From contig OX419756.1 of assembly GCA_948567375.1 (NCBI GenBank), positions 30,828,333 to 30,892,332 of the forward strand: a stretch of 64,000 bases of DNA, written 5' to 3'. Shown piece after piece: positions 1 through 11,005 of the stretch. The notes below the pieces were generated by a model, which searched no databases, was not told where the DNA came from, and saw nothing but the letters and a program-made list of their open reading frames with translations. How positions within the stretch are numbered: the stretch's first letter is position 1; the number at the start of each line of letters is the position of its first letter. The position numbers were made by a program, and so were the translations under genes. Source of the stretch: Lunularia cruciata. Lineage: Eukaryota; Streptophyta; Marchantiopsida; Lunulariales; Lunulariaceae.

Positions 1-1400
1 AGGCCAGGAAAGAAACATGCAAATGCTGATTTATTATCTAGAGCCTATGCTCATGATGGAGATGAGCCAGTGGATGATTCCTTCCCGGATGAGGAGCTCA
101 TGACAATCTCAGTCACTCAAGAGGTTCCAATGGAGTACAAGGAGATTGTGGATTTTGTGACAAGAGGTAACTATCCAGAAGGAATGCATGCTAGGGAGAG
201 GAAGGCCCTTGCAACAAGATCTAGACCTTACACAATAGTGGAGGATATTCTTTTTCACCAAGGAGCAGATGGTCTACTTCAAAGAGCAGTGGGTAAGGAA
301 GAGTCTATCCTTCTCATAAAGGAGTTTCATGAAGGTTTAGTATGTGGAGGACACTTTGCAGGAAAGGTGACTACTTTCAAGATTCTAGATGCAGGTTACC
401 ATTGGAGAGGGATTTTCAAGGATTGTCTTGATATTGCAAAACTTGTCATGTTTGTCAAGCTTTTGCTAGAAAGTCTACATCCACTCCACCACTTAGATCA
501 ATTCCATTGCTAGGACCTTTTGAGAAGTGGGGAATTGATTTTGTAGGTCCTCTCAATACAACCCCAAGGAACAATCGGTACATTGTGGTAGTTAATGATT
601 ACCTTACCAAGTGGGTTGAGGCTAGATCATTGAGGGACAAGAATGAAGATGAAGTGGGTAGATTTCTTTATGAACGCATTATCACTAGGTTTCGATGCCC
701 TTTGGAGTTAGTTTCTGATAGAGGAGGAGAATTTATAGGAAGCATTACTACAGCCATGCTACGACATTTCTCTATCACACATAGAGTAACTACATCCTAT
801 AAGCCAAATTCCAATGGCTTGACAGAGAGAACCAATCAGACCTTGTGCATGATGTTGGCCAAAGATGCAGAAATAGAGGGGGCTAAACATCATTGGGACA
901 AGAGGATTCATGCAGTTTTGTGGGAGTATAGGACAACCATGAAAACTTCCACCGGATATTCTCCATTTCAATTGGTGTATGGTATTGAGTCTACCTTACC
1001 TATTCACTTTGATCTTCCTACCTTCCAAAGCATGCATAGGAGATTGAAGAAAGCACAAGGAGGTGATGCATAGAAGTCAAGGAAGGATCAACTCATGGAG
1101 TTGGAAGAGGCAAGAGCAGTTGCTATGGTTCGAGTGGAGCAAGCCCAAAGGAAACAAAAGGAGAACTATGACAAGAGGCAAGGCAAGAAGAAGGTGGAGA
1201 CTTTCAAAGAAGGTGATTGGGTAATGTTGTTTGATTCCATTCGATTCAAGAGAGTGCAAAAGAAGTTTTTGCCTAAGTACTTTGGACCTTTCATAGTGGA
1301 GAAGGTGTGGGGAAATTACACCTATGATCTCAAGGAGTTGGGAGGAAGACACTTTGATAGGATTAACCATGATTAGTTGAAGATGTACCATAGAAGGTAG
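1..1400 (+). pseudogene. Family A gag-pol remnant: end of RNase H, integrase
   Basis: This is the C-terminal third of the family A polyprotein. Visible are the end of RNase H, the integrase zinc region (HEGLVCGGHF, then the broken CxxC), the catalytic core with GIDFVGPL, SDRGGEF and GLTERTN carrying D, D and E, and the GPF module (KYFGPFIVEKVW). Against the intact copy at 22482-27308 it has a 1-nt deletion near 453 that shifts the frame before the CHVC zinc half. It also has in-frame stops at 1071-1073 (GAG to TAG) and near 1374 (AAG to TAG). The integrase would have joined cDNA to the genome, but this copy cannot make it. Confidence 0.9.
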
Positions 1401-1449
1401 AGAGACCTTCACTTTGAGGACAAAGTGAAAACTTAGTCCGGGAGGTAAA

Positions 1450-2141
1450 TGTAACACCCATTTGTGCATGTGTGTGGTATTGTGATATTTAGCTTGGTAT
1501 TACAAGTACTTAAGAGATATTATTTATATAGAGATAAAGGATGGTTCTATATTAGTCATGGTTAGCTAAATTTATTCATAGCTAAGATAGAGGGGACCTT
1601 ACTTTAGAGGAAGTAGAAAAGATGAGCACCACTACTTTGGATTTTAGTGTGTTGACTTGGTATTATTCCTAGGTGTTTGGCTTTGAGGAAAGAGTTGAGA
1701 ACTCTTGGGCCCGCAAGCCTTTTTGTTTTGGATTCTTCTTTAGTCCAAGGATAGACCATGTGAAGGAATCCTTGACTTAGTGGTTGGGTCAAGATAAGAC
1801 CACATGCTTAGGGGAATATGCCCATGTGAATGGATATTCCTTTCTACTTTTTCACTTTACTTGACTTTTAGTCTAGTAACTTGAGTTACTACGGTAATTA
1901 GTAACTTTGGTACGTAACTATTTCACAAGTATTTAAACAAGGAGTGAGGAGGTACTCATCATCCTTTCATTTGCAACTATCTCTCTCTCATTGAGTTCTC
2001 TATTGAGCAATGTCTTGAGTCTTGGAGTGTTAGCCTTGGAGGGGTATGATGGAGTTGGGGTTCCTTGCCTTCTTAGTCCATGGTGCGCTACCATAATAGC
2101 CATCAGAGGTTCATCCTGAGTGAGAGACAGGCCGGCTCACA
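1450..2141 (+). repeat. Family A LTR (3' LTR of A1)
   Basis: 692 bp, TGTAACACCC to GGCTCACA, preceded by the purine-rich tract CCGGGAGGTAAA. It has a few substitutions against the young LTRs at 20219 and 34494, so it is an older copy. Confidence 0.95.
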
Positions 2142-3081
2142 ATCTCAAGTGGAAAGTTAGCGGGTGATTTTGGCAAACAACCAACTTTAGGGTTTATGTC
2201 AGATTTTGGTTGGAATTTATGTCAGATTTGGCCAGATTTGGAGGAGTTTTGCTGTTTGGCCAGATTTGGAGGACTTTTGCAAGTTTGGAGAAGTTTTGCC
2301 AATTTTGGAGGAGGTTTGAAGTGGCAAGAAGAAAGGCTTTCTTTGGCTGAATTTTGGCATTTGGAGGCTACAAAGGCCAGAAAGCCAGCTTGCTAGCATG
2401 AGGCTAACTAGTTTAGAGTAGATCTTGGTCATTGGTTGGCAAAATCTGCCTTTCTTGCTAGATTGTGCGCAACAAGGTTTGACCCCTAGATCTCTTCTTC
2501 CTAGACTGGTGCCCTAGCCAACCGGTCCACCCTCACTTGTTGTCCTAGTGACTGTGCCACTGTTATCTATACACATGTAGCTTTGGCTAGGAGAGGCAGT
2601 TTGATCCCATTCTTGGTGATCATGGTAGCTTAGGACTTAGATTACCAACTTCTCTTATGTCAAATGCCAAATGGTGGCAGAGTCAGTCCTATGTTGTGTT
2701 ATGAGATGGAGGGTTTTTGTTTAGATTTCTTGTGATTGGACCCCTCCATTCTTTGCTTCTTTTTTGTGTATCACGTTTGTGTGAGGTGCCCTGACTTTTG
2801 AGCGTTGGTGCTCTGGTGTGCTCTCGATAGTGAGGCTGGAGTGATGACCAATCAGACTACCTTTGTTTCTCTTTGGTGAGGCAAGAAGTGATGACCTATA
2901 GACCATGAGAGTGCATGTTATGATGGCAGGTTATAGGTTGCCCTCTCCCCTAGTGTAGTTATCTCGGTTAGAGTTACATTAGTGGGTGGTGCTTAGTTAG
3001 TATTGGCACTTGGTGGTGTTGGCATGTGGAGGTGTTGGCACTTGGTGGGGTACTTGCGGTTGTAGTTGTGCTTACTTTGTC
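2142..3081 (+). other. B1 5' leader, partial
   Basis: Non-coding leader between the missing 5' repeat and gag. It matches the leader of B2 (about 14960-15830 on the other strand). It includes an antisense tRNA-like segment at 2476-2529. No long conserved reading frame is seen; the short frames differ between the two copies. Confidence 0.7.
2476..2529 (-). promoter_or_regulatory. tRNA/SINE-like pol III A and B boxes, antisense in B1 leader
   Basis: Read on the minus strand, an A-box-like stretch (complement of 2511-2529, TGGACCGGTTGGCTAGGGC) is followed by a B-box-like stretch (complement of 2476-2486, GGGGTCAAACC). The same pair occurs at the same place in B2 (15422-15476), so it belongs to the family. 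It looks like the head of a tRNA-derived SINE. Activity is not shown. Confidence 0.5.
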
Positions 3082-4472
3082 ATGACGGAGTTTGTTGGAG
3101 ATTCTAGAGGAGTTAGCCATACAATACTCAGTGGGTTTACTCAAAGTGGTGCTCAGTATCAGCCTTTATCTTAGTTCCTAGTGAGTGAGGAGATTGACTT
3201 TAAGTTGGAGTTTGACATAGGAGCTAATTTAGTTGAGAGTGCACTTGGTGTGTCCGCACCAATTTTGTGGGACATGGACAAGATTTATGGGGCCTCCAAA
3301 GGCCCTAGGCGTTACTTTGGTACAATGGATACCATTGAGTTTGATGACTTCATCTAGGATTTTGATAGTTGGTGTGATCTATAGCAGATGCGGAACCCGA
3401 CTTTGTTCACACCTTTCATGGCATAGAAAGGGTTGTTTTAGCATCTGGAGGGTCCGCTGATGGATGACTACCATGAGTTTAGGAGAGCTCATTTGGAGGA
3501 GATTGAGTTATGGAGACAATATTTGTCTCCATACTATGTCTCCATCACTTCAAGCTTGCTGGCTAGTAGTAGATCGGCTGTACCTACAAGTTCTAGCTCA
3601 AGTAGTGTTGGTGGAGCTAGTGGAGGTGCACTAGCTGGAGATAGTGATACTACAAGTGGAGGTACCGCTACAAGAGGTAGTGTGGTATCGGGGTTTAATC
3701 CCATGGTGAAGTTCTTCTAGCGTTTGAGGTAAAACTACCAGGGAGTGTGGACTGATAAGCTTTGTAGCTTGCAAGAGTTCCAACGGAAGGCGGAAGAGCC
3801 TACGAGATGCATACACTCGCATGAGGCGGCTAATCAGTTTCACTCAGGGAGTAACTAAGGCCCAAGCAGTCCAATTTTGGTATAGGATACTGGACAAGGA
3901 GTTGCAATGTAGAGTTCGTGATGCTACGTTGTTACAGGCTACTTTGCTTACTTTGGCAGCGGTCTTTGGTTTGGCTGAGTGTATTGAGCTCAACATGATA
4001 GAGGAGAGGGTGGTGACATCCGGATTTGGTACGGAGACCTCATCCATGGCTGTGACTTCTTCTAGAGTGTGGCAAAGTGCACCACACCCAATTGGTTTTC
4101 AAGGATAGGGTGAACAGCCTAGATCCTATTGAGCGAGTGGAGGGCCTAGTGGAGTTAGACCCTTACCTTCATTTTTGGGTTAGTAGCAGCTAGTGAGTGG
4201 TGGTATTGCTTGTTGGACTTGTGGTGGACCTCACCATTGGAGAGAGTGTACTCAGGGCAGCAGACCTGATACCTCTGGTGCATCACAGCCAGCACAGAGG
4301 CAGTGTGAGCATTGCCACAGATTTGGTCACACTAGTGACCGGTGTTTTGACCTACATCCAGAGTTACGAAGTGGTAGGGCTGCTAAAGCAGGTAGTAGAG
4401 GAGCCCCAGTTCATGGAGGACAAGGTGGTAGAGGTGATGGTAGAGGATCTACACCTAGTAGGGGTGTAGTAC
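3082..4472 (+). pseudogene. B1 gag, decayed, with zinc knuckles
   Basis: This is the nucleocapsid/capsid-like gag of family B, which would package the element RNA. The start is taken at 3082 (ATG, MTEFVGDSRG); the same site is ACG in B2. A serine-rich low-complexity stretch lies near 3580-3640. Two CCHC zinc knuckles lie near 4210-4330: CWTCGGPHHWREC and CEHCHRFGHTSDRC. Stops include TAG at 3355-3357 and 3382-3384, where B2 has CAG, and TAG at 3424-3426, where B2 has TGG. This pattern fits loss of methylated cytosines. The gene continues at 5682 after the Am1 insertion. Confidence 0.82.
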
Positions 4473-5681
4473 TGTGAGCCGGCATGTCTTTCATTTAGGA
4501 TGAACCTCTGATGGAAATTTTCAGGACAATTCACTAAAAATTGAAGAAATAGCAGACTCTGTACAAGTTTCCAGAGAGCATGCAGTTGCGGGAGCACTTT
4601 ACCCTATCAACTTTCAAAATTTCTAGCATAGTGCGCATAGTAGCTCTCACAATAATTTCAAGTGTGCTAACTGGAAGATAATCCATGCTATCATGTGTAG
4701 AAATTTTTAGTCCAAATTTCAAACTTGAGATTTTGCCCAAAATCTGCAATCCACCTCACACAATCTCTCCAATTCCTCTCATGTGTACAAGATGTACAAA
4801 ATCACCTCAAAGACATCATAATGAACTACAGGGTATACAAATGGATCTTGGTTCTCTAACATGAGTTCAGCCCTCTCCTCTCCTAATGTTCTCTCCAAGT
4901 GAGCTCTCATAGCCTCCTTCTGCCTAATGTAGAATTCGACGCGGAACATTATCTTGCCTTCTAGAGAGGTCCCGGCAACAAACCAAAAATGTGAGCCGGC
5001 CTGTCTCCCACTTAGGATGAACCTCTAATGGCTATTATGGTAGCGCACCATGTACTAAGAAGGCAAGGAACCCCAACTCCATCATACTCCTCCAAGGCTA
5101 ACACTCCAAGACTCAAGACATTGCTCACTAGAGAACTCAATGAGAGAGAGATAGTTGCAAATGAAAGGATGATGAGTACCTCCTCACCCCTTGTTTATAT
5201 ACTTGTGAAATAGTTATGCACCAAAGTTACTAGTTACTGGAGTAACTCAAGTTACTAGGCTAAAAGTCAAGTAAAGTCAAAAAGTAGAAAGGAATATCCA
5301 TTCACATGGGCATATTCCCCTAAGCATGTGGTCTAATCTTGACCCAACCACTAAGTCAAGGATTCCTTCACATGGGCTATCCTTGGACTAAAGAAGAATC
5401 CAAAACAAAAAGGCTTGCGGGCCCAAGAGTTCTCAACTCTTTCCTCAAAGCAAAACACCTAGGAATAATACCAAGTCAACACACTAAAATCCAAAATAGT
5501 GGTGCTCATCTTTTCTACTTCCTCTAAAGTAAGGTCCCCTCTATCTTAGCTATGACTAACTTTAGCTAATCATGACTTATGTAGAATCATCCTTTATCTC
5601 TATATAAATAATATCTCATAAGTACTTGAAATACCAAGCTAAATATCATAATACCACATACATGCATAAATGGGTGTTATA
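4473..5681 (-). mobile_element. Family A element Am1, internally deleted
   Basis: Minus-strand A element flanked by GTAC on both sides (4469-4472 and 5682-5685). It keeps only about 42 bp of its 3' LTR (4473-4514), a fragment of 5' leader (4515-4989) and a full 5' LTR (4990-5681). Gag-pol and most of the 3' LTR are gone. The intact target duplication shows the loss came after insertion or was already present in the inserted copy. Confidence 0.88.
4990..5681 (-). repeat. Family A LTR (5' LTR of Am1)
   Basis: 692 bp, minus orientation. The PBS-like sequence (complement of GGTCCCGGCAACAAACC) adjoins its 3' end, just below 4990. The outer end reads ...GTTATA, where the family has GTTACA. Confidence 0.93.
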
Positions 5682-6735
5682 GTACTTGCCCTTACTTTTG
5701 ACACAGCTATGGCTACTCGGATTGAGCAATTGGAGCAGAGATTGGCTAGTATGGCTATTGCTCAGAGGAGATCAGATTCGGGTGCTAAGGCTTCCACCTC
5801 ATATGTTGGTGATAGAGATGCTTTGGATTTCATGTGCGGAGCAACACATGTGGATGCATCTGCAGCAGTGACTAGGAATGCAGTACGTGCTCCAGAGCCT
5901 AGAGGAGCATCAGTGGAGTTGGACCCACATAGAGGAGAGGTTGGGAGACAGGTCAGACTTCCCCAGTCTTTCATGCTATCTAAGCCATTACAGACGACAT
6001 CCATGGTTCTTAGACATCCCAATGCAGGTGTGGTAGGTGGTGATGGAGTGCATGATGGACTACTTGCTAGTCAGCCACCTATTACTACACAGACTAAGTC
6101 TAGCATGATGTTGGAGGTGGCTAAGCTGATTATGCGGCATCCTTTGTTTTTGGCCAGTGATATGTTTACATTGGGAGTTGACCCATCCCCAATATTCCGG
6201 TTGGCTGCCATGCTGTGTGAGAGTAGGGATGGTGCGGTTCCTACTACTAGGGCAGAGGTGGTTGATAGTGGAGCTGACTTGGTTGAGGAGCATGGGATTC
6301 GTTCATTGACCAGTGGTTTATGGCAGGCAACAACGGCTAGATTGGAGGAGTTGCCAGCTAGACTGGCCTTTGAGAGAGCATGGTTCACACTTGGTGTTGT
6401 CCTATTAGATAACCAAAGGGGGATTTTTCATTTGGTGGGACCTTCAAGGAAGGTCTATACACCACAGAGAGTCTTGTTAGACTCTGGTGCGCAACCCCTT
6501 ATGTTGGAGAAGGCTGTAGTTGTTGGTCTGGAGTTACAGAAGACCGATGTGGAGAGGTATCCATTTCAGATCCAGACATCTCAAGGTGGTGGTTCAACTT
6601 AGTACATCACACGTGGGGAGCTTGTTGTCCAGGTTCAGCCTGGTCATCCAACTTATAGCTCGGTGGTGAGAGCTCAGGCTATTGCAACAACAACTGAGTC
6701 ATATGATGTGCTAGTTGAGAGAGCAATGTTATACC
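5682..6735 (+). pseudogene. B1 gag C-terminus and aspartic protease N-part
   Basis: This continues B1 gag into the protease. The retropepsin active site reads LLDSGAQPL near 6477-6503, the D-S-G triad expected for a retroviral-type aspartic protease that cleaves the polyprotein. About 265 residues upstream form a linker with no clear domain (repeated AxxR and MEQRLAS-like coiled stretches). The frame is open from 5670 to 6602, ending in TAG where B2 has CAG. The domain is cut by B2 at 6735 and resumes at 16638. Confidence 0.82.
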
Positions 6736-6842
6736 TCTCGTGCGTATATACATCGCTACACAACATACATCGCTGTCAACATCATACACTATAAAAGCAC
6801 AACTCACACATAAGTCATACATAGACTCTAAAGTGCCACAAT
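6736..6842 (-). repeat. B2 split repeat unit b2 (outer 3' end)
   Basis: 107 bp, differing from b1 (7293-7399) at one site (position 2, C for G). It forms the outermost 3' end of the element next to the TACC target duplication. A TATAAAAG stretch (6790-6797) reads opposite to the element's coding direction. Confidence 0.9.
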
Positions 6843-7290
6843 AATCAGATTGCTTAACATTCTCAACTCAACTCAACTCAGATCAGTACTTGATCTGTCA
6901 CTCTATAAACTGCCAACAACTGGGCACTGATTACAGTCAAGCCACACCCACTCAAGCATAGAGAATCTAGGTGACGCTCGCCGGCCTATGTCCACCATAG
7001 CCAGGAACTCGAAGGCTCAACATCAGAGAAGTGAGCTCTCTGGAGCTCACTTCAAAACTATACCTCCTGGACTCGAGCTAGCCCTAAAACCCTAACGGTC
7101 CCGCTGACGGCACACTCGATGGTGCAAACGGTGCAAAGTGACGGTGGGCCCCACCGTGAAGTCAGTACCCTGAACACAAAATCTAACCGTCGGAAAGTAG
7201 TCTATGAGAAACTGCTAGAATAACTCTAACTACCATCACTGGAACTCCAGTGTCCGAGCATCTAGATGCGGAACTACAAATGGCGTGACA
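6843..7290 (-). repeat. B2 split repeat unit A2
   Basis: 448 bp, the same length as A1 at the 5' end (16190-16637), about 4% different by eye. In element sense it starts TGTCACGCC and ends CAATCTGATT. Confidence 0.9.
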
Positions 7291-7292
7291 GC

Positions 7293-7399
7293 TGTCGTGC
7301 GTATATACATCGCTACACAACATACATCGCTGTCAACATCATACACTATAAAAGCACAACTCACACATAAGTCATACATAGACTCTAAAGTGCCACAAT
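7293..7399 (-). repeat. B2 split repeat unit b1
   Basis: 107 bp, nearly identical to b2. It is separated from A2 by GC (7291-7292), giving the palindromic junction GACAGCTGTC. A purine-rich tract (complement of 7400-7410, CTAGGGAGGCG) lies just upstream in element sense and could be the plus-strand primer. Confidence 0.88.
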
Positions 7400-7573
7400 C
7401 GCCTCCCTAGCTGGCGGTTAGCTTAGGTCCCTCTAACTCCACATAGCCATCTACTCTAAGTATATGGTATACCCTCTAATGGGCAAAGATCAAGAGGCCG
7501 GGTGCTATGGAGCCCCATCGTTAGTCGCCTGTCTGCAATCTATACCATATAAAGAATGAACTAGCTATAGGTC

Positions 7574-9133
7574 AAGTACATCTAGGACATAATCACTGTC
7601 CCTGAGGAACTATCGTGAGGGGAGGAGTCATACATGCCATATGCCATCCTCTCAAACAGCTATCACACACTAACATAGTAGCAGCTCCACCAGAAGAGCC
7701 ACATAACATACACCTCAAGCCTGCACGTACAAGTGCCAAGCTTGGGTCCATAGTACCATCAATGTTTGGAAGGTGGCATGGCGCAAAATTGCGCACATGA
7801 TCCTTCCAAACAACACCATCACGTCCTTTCTAACACAAGGACTCCAGATGGCAAAACCTCGCGCACTCTCAAGATAGTGTGGCCTGTAGAAACATCAAGT
7901 GTCGTCGGTGCTCTCTGCTGTAGATATACATAGACGGATCGAGGGTTTATAACCTCCTCCTCGAATGGTAGCATAGCGTAAAGTATCTCTATGCTAAGCA
8001 ATCGCCAAGTTCTCAAAGGCCATTGGCATCACTCTCCGAAAGATCTCTGCCCGCTGAGAACATGCGCTCATCCATACATCGGGGTCATCCAAGTCCAAAA
8101 CTACAGTAGCATCTCGATGAATGGCTGCAGGTAAATCTGGATCTTGTCCATAGAGTAGAAAGTACAGAGAGAAGGATGCTAAGGAGGCTTGCCGGCTGAA
8201 CCGATAGCCCATGGCCAACCAAGGTAATTGGAGATCCCAATCTCCCAAGTGGCCTCTCTGCAAACCATACTTTTGCAATCCTCTCTTCACCGTCTGAACC
8301 ACTCTCTCTGCTAAGCCATCTGCCTCAGGGTGATCTCGGGATGTAGTACAATGATCAATCAAAGCCTTGTCACACAAGACCTGAAACTCTCCCAAGAACT
8401 CTGTACCCTGATCAGTCAAAACCTCAGCTGGTGCACCAAAATGACTAAGAACTCGATCCAGGAACAAGTAAGCTATCCCTTCACTAGACTTGTCAGGAAG
8501 TGCCACCAACTCAATCCACTTGGAGAAGTGCTCCACCATCACCAAAACATACCGATGATGTCTCACAGTCAGCGGTAAAGGTCCGGCGAAGTCCAAACTC
8601 CAACGGTAACCCAATCCCATGATAGGTAATGGGTGTAATTGTGGCGTAGGAGCATTGAATGATGCTCTAACTCGGTCACAAACCACACATCTGGCAACAA
8701 ACTGTTGTACCTTGGTCTGCATACCGCGCCACCAATAATGACTCTAGAGTAAGCTATATGTACGCTTTACTCCAAAATGTCCTAGCTCCTCATGAGCATG
8801 ACGGACCAACTGTGGTCTCTGTGATGGAAGTGGTACTACTCGCACTCTACCATCCTCCCATACACGCAAAAGGTGTCTACCCTCCAATCTGAACCGTTTG
8901 GCTCGTTGAAGAACACGGTCTCTCTCCTTGGCCCCAACTGTGCCACCCACAACACCTGTGCGAAGATAGTCCATCACTAAGACATCATCATGAATGTCTC
9001 GCTGAACTGTACCAATATCTTCACTCTTTGGATCTGTGACCTCAATAACTCCTCCTGTATGCGCTGAGAGAGATACCACCAAAGTCTTTGCAAATATACA
9101 CAGAAAGGCCGATGCATGCCAACCTGGCACCAT
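7574..9133 (-). pseudogene. B2 integrase with C-terminal PHD finger
   Basis: DDE integrase that would insert the cDNA. Read from 9133 down: a linker, then an HHCC zinc region (HAHEELGHFG, then CVVCDRV), then the catalytic core with WSLDFAGPL, TDQGTEF and DGLAERV carrying D, D and E. An SH3-like tail follows (LRVREVLPSGVLVLE). Last comes a PHD finger near 7574-7712: CMLC, 11 residues, CDSC, 4 residues, H, 2 residues, C. The closing W-x-C-x2-C lies just past a TGA that replaces the tryptophan codon. A stop also separates the zinc region from the core at about 8741. PHD fingers usually bind histone H3 tails. Here it sits where chromoviruses carry a chromodomain, so a role in target choice is inferred. 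Confidence 0.85.
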
Positions 9134-10570
9134 CTCCTCATCTGTCTCACCATGCCAACGTGCTCCGGTCTGATCCTACTGGCTAAGACATGGGTTTCTA
9201 CTCAACCCATCTGCATCACGGTTCACCACTCCAGGTCTGTGAACAACCGTGAAATCATACTCTTGTAAAATCAGAGCCCATCATGCAAGCTTCCCTGAAA
9301 GCTTGTCAGACTCCATCAACCACTTCAATGGCTGATGATCAGTGATGAGAGTGAAGGGGTTACCAAATAGGTAACATCGGAAATGTGCTACTGCCCAAAC
9401 TGCTGCCAAGCACTCTCCCTCATATGAACTATACTTCGCCTCCGCTGAATTGTTGGAGCGACTAGCATAGGCCACCACAAACTCCTTCTCCTCATCATCA
9501 TGCTGGGTGAGCACCGCTCCAAGCCCCAACATACTCCAATCAGTGTGAACCTGAAATGGTCGTCCCCTGATCGGTCTCCTCAAAATAGGAACAGATGTCA
9601 ACCTCTCCTTGAGCTCTACAAAAGCTCTCTCTTGCTCATCTCCCCAACACCACTCCTGTGTAAGCTTGGTCAGCTTCGTCAAGGCCTTGGCAATGGCACT
9701 AAATCCTCTAACATAGCGGCAATAGAAGTTTGCCAACCCAAGGAATGCTCGCACTCTGCTCACATCCGTAGGCCGAGGAATACGTGCAATAGCCTCCACC
9801 TTGGTCTGCTAGACACCAAGTCCTCCGGGGTAGATAGTGTGACCCAAATACTCAACCTGCTCGTGGAAGAACCTACACTTCCCAGGATGTAATTTGAGTC
9901 CATGAGATCTCAACCTCTCAAACACCTCCAACAACTGTCTCTCATGATCCTCCACAGTAGTGCTATAGACCAAAATGTCATCAATATAACACCGAGCAAA
10001 ATCCAATCCAACTAGGATTCTATCCATGACCCTCTGGAACACAGCAGGAGCGTTCTTCAACCCAAATGGTAAGAACCTCCACTGATATAACACATCCTTG
10101 CCATGAGGATCAATAGCCCAAAATGTTGTCTTGGACTTATCCTCCTCCTTGATCGGCAACTGATGATATCCTGCTCGAAGATCCAAAGTATTGAAGACCT
10201 TTGCATGCCCAATTGCATCAAGAATCTCCTCCGGTGTAGGCATGGCATACCGATCAGCCCTGGTCTGTCGGTTGATAGGATGGTAATCTCCACACATCCG
10301 CCTATCTGTATAGTTGCCATGCATATCCTTCTTGGCTGGCATCACTGTCGCTGATGCATACTCTCCATGTGAAATCTCCACCAAACCAGCCTCAAAAAGG
10401 TCAATACTCCGGCTCTGAATCAATGTCCTCTCCATCTCACTATATCGATAAGGATGTCGGAAAACTGGTGTGTCACTAGTCAGCTCAATCGTATACCAGG
10501 TCCCTTTAGAGCACCCAAATCCTTCATACTGAAGGCAAAACAACTCATGTGACTCCTCAAGAACCTCCAA
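9134..10570 (-). pseudogene. B2 reverse transcriptase and RNase H
   Basis: Ty3/gypsy reverse transcriptase, which would copy element RNA into DNA. Motifs: CGDYHPINRQT, FNTLDLRAGYHQ (first catalytic Asp), LPFGLKNAPAVFQR, YIDDILVYS with the catalytic Asp pair at 9978-9989, YLGHTI, and FLGLANFYCRYV (thumb). RNase H follows with VHTDWS, YSSYEGECLAAVWA and ITDHQPLKWL, then RPGVVNRDADGLSR. Breaks are few: TAG near 9809 where B1 has CAG, and a stop near 9281. The region upstream to about 10670 is a proline- and glycine-rich linker joining it to the methyltransferase. Confidence 0.93.
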
Positions 10571-10668
10571 ACCCTCCGTCTTTCCTCTCTAGTAAGCTTG
10601 GGTCCAAGATCTGGCTCCCAAGTATCCTCTGTAACTGTAGTAGGAGTGGAAGACGTACTGACTGGCTG

Positions 10669-11005
10669 CTACACTGGGCCCTTGGGAGCAATGGTGTCAT
10701 GCTCCCGACCACTAGAGGTCCCAACCTCTGTGTGAAAAACTCCCTCTACTCTGGCTGCAAGCTCCATACGTCCTCTGGCTGCATCCCATGTGGACCAAGG
10801 GTGTAATCCAAGTAGCCCACGCTCACCTGGATGGACTCCAAGTAGACCACTCTCCCTAGTAGCTACTGGATGTGTCCCAAGAATACCATGTCCACTCGGT
10901 CCATCGCCCCCAGCATGTGCCTGAATTGTCTCGATAGGCACAGGGCTCACAAGTGTCCGAGTGGTGATGCCTATCAAGCGCATCCTACGCTGCTCTGCCA
11001 AACCA
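10669..11005 (-). pseudogene. B2 linker between methyltransferase and RT
   Basis: About 110 residues after methyltransferase motif X, with repeated GLLGVHPGERGLLGLHP-like units. It is conserved in B1 (about 43400-43705). No domain is recognised. It may be a tether or protease-cleaved spacer; the function is unknown. The stop at 10669 (TAG) interrupts it. Confidence 0.6.

Larger units (their letters stand above)
1..2141 (+). mobile_element. Family A gypsy element A1, 3' part (RNase H end, integrase, 3' LTR)
   Basis: The left edge of the window falls inside a family A element. The sequence from base 1 is nearly identical to the stretch starting near 25909 in the intact copy, and it ends with a complete 692-bp LTR. 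The base after the LTR (2142) is already family B 5' leader, so A1 was inserted in B1, whose 5' end lies outside the window. The target duplication cannot be checked because the other side is missing. Confidence 0.9.

Noticed and set aside
1604..1792. A 61-62 codon frame antisense in every family A LTR (also at 5339, 20373, 27511, 34648, 38591, 42982, 57633)
   Set aside because: It recurs only because the LTR is repeated. It ignores the coding strand, has no recognisable motif and overlaps the promoter half of the LTR.
6790..6797. TATAAAAG as the family B promoter
   Set aside because: It reads opposite to the coding direction and is altered in B1. An antisense promoter is possible but unsupported.
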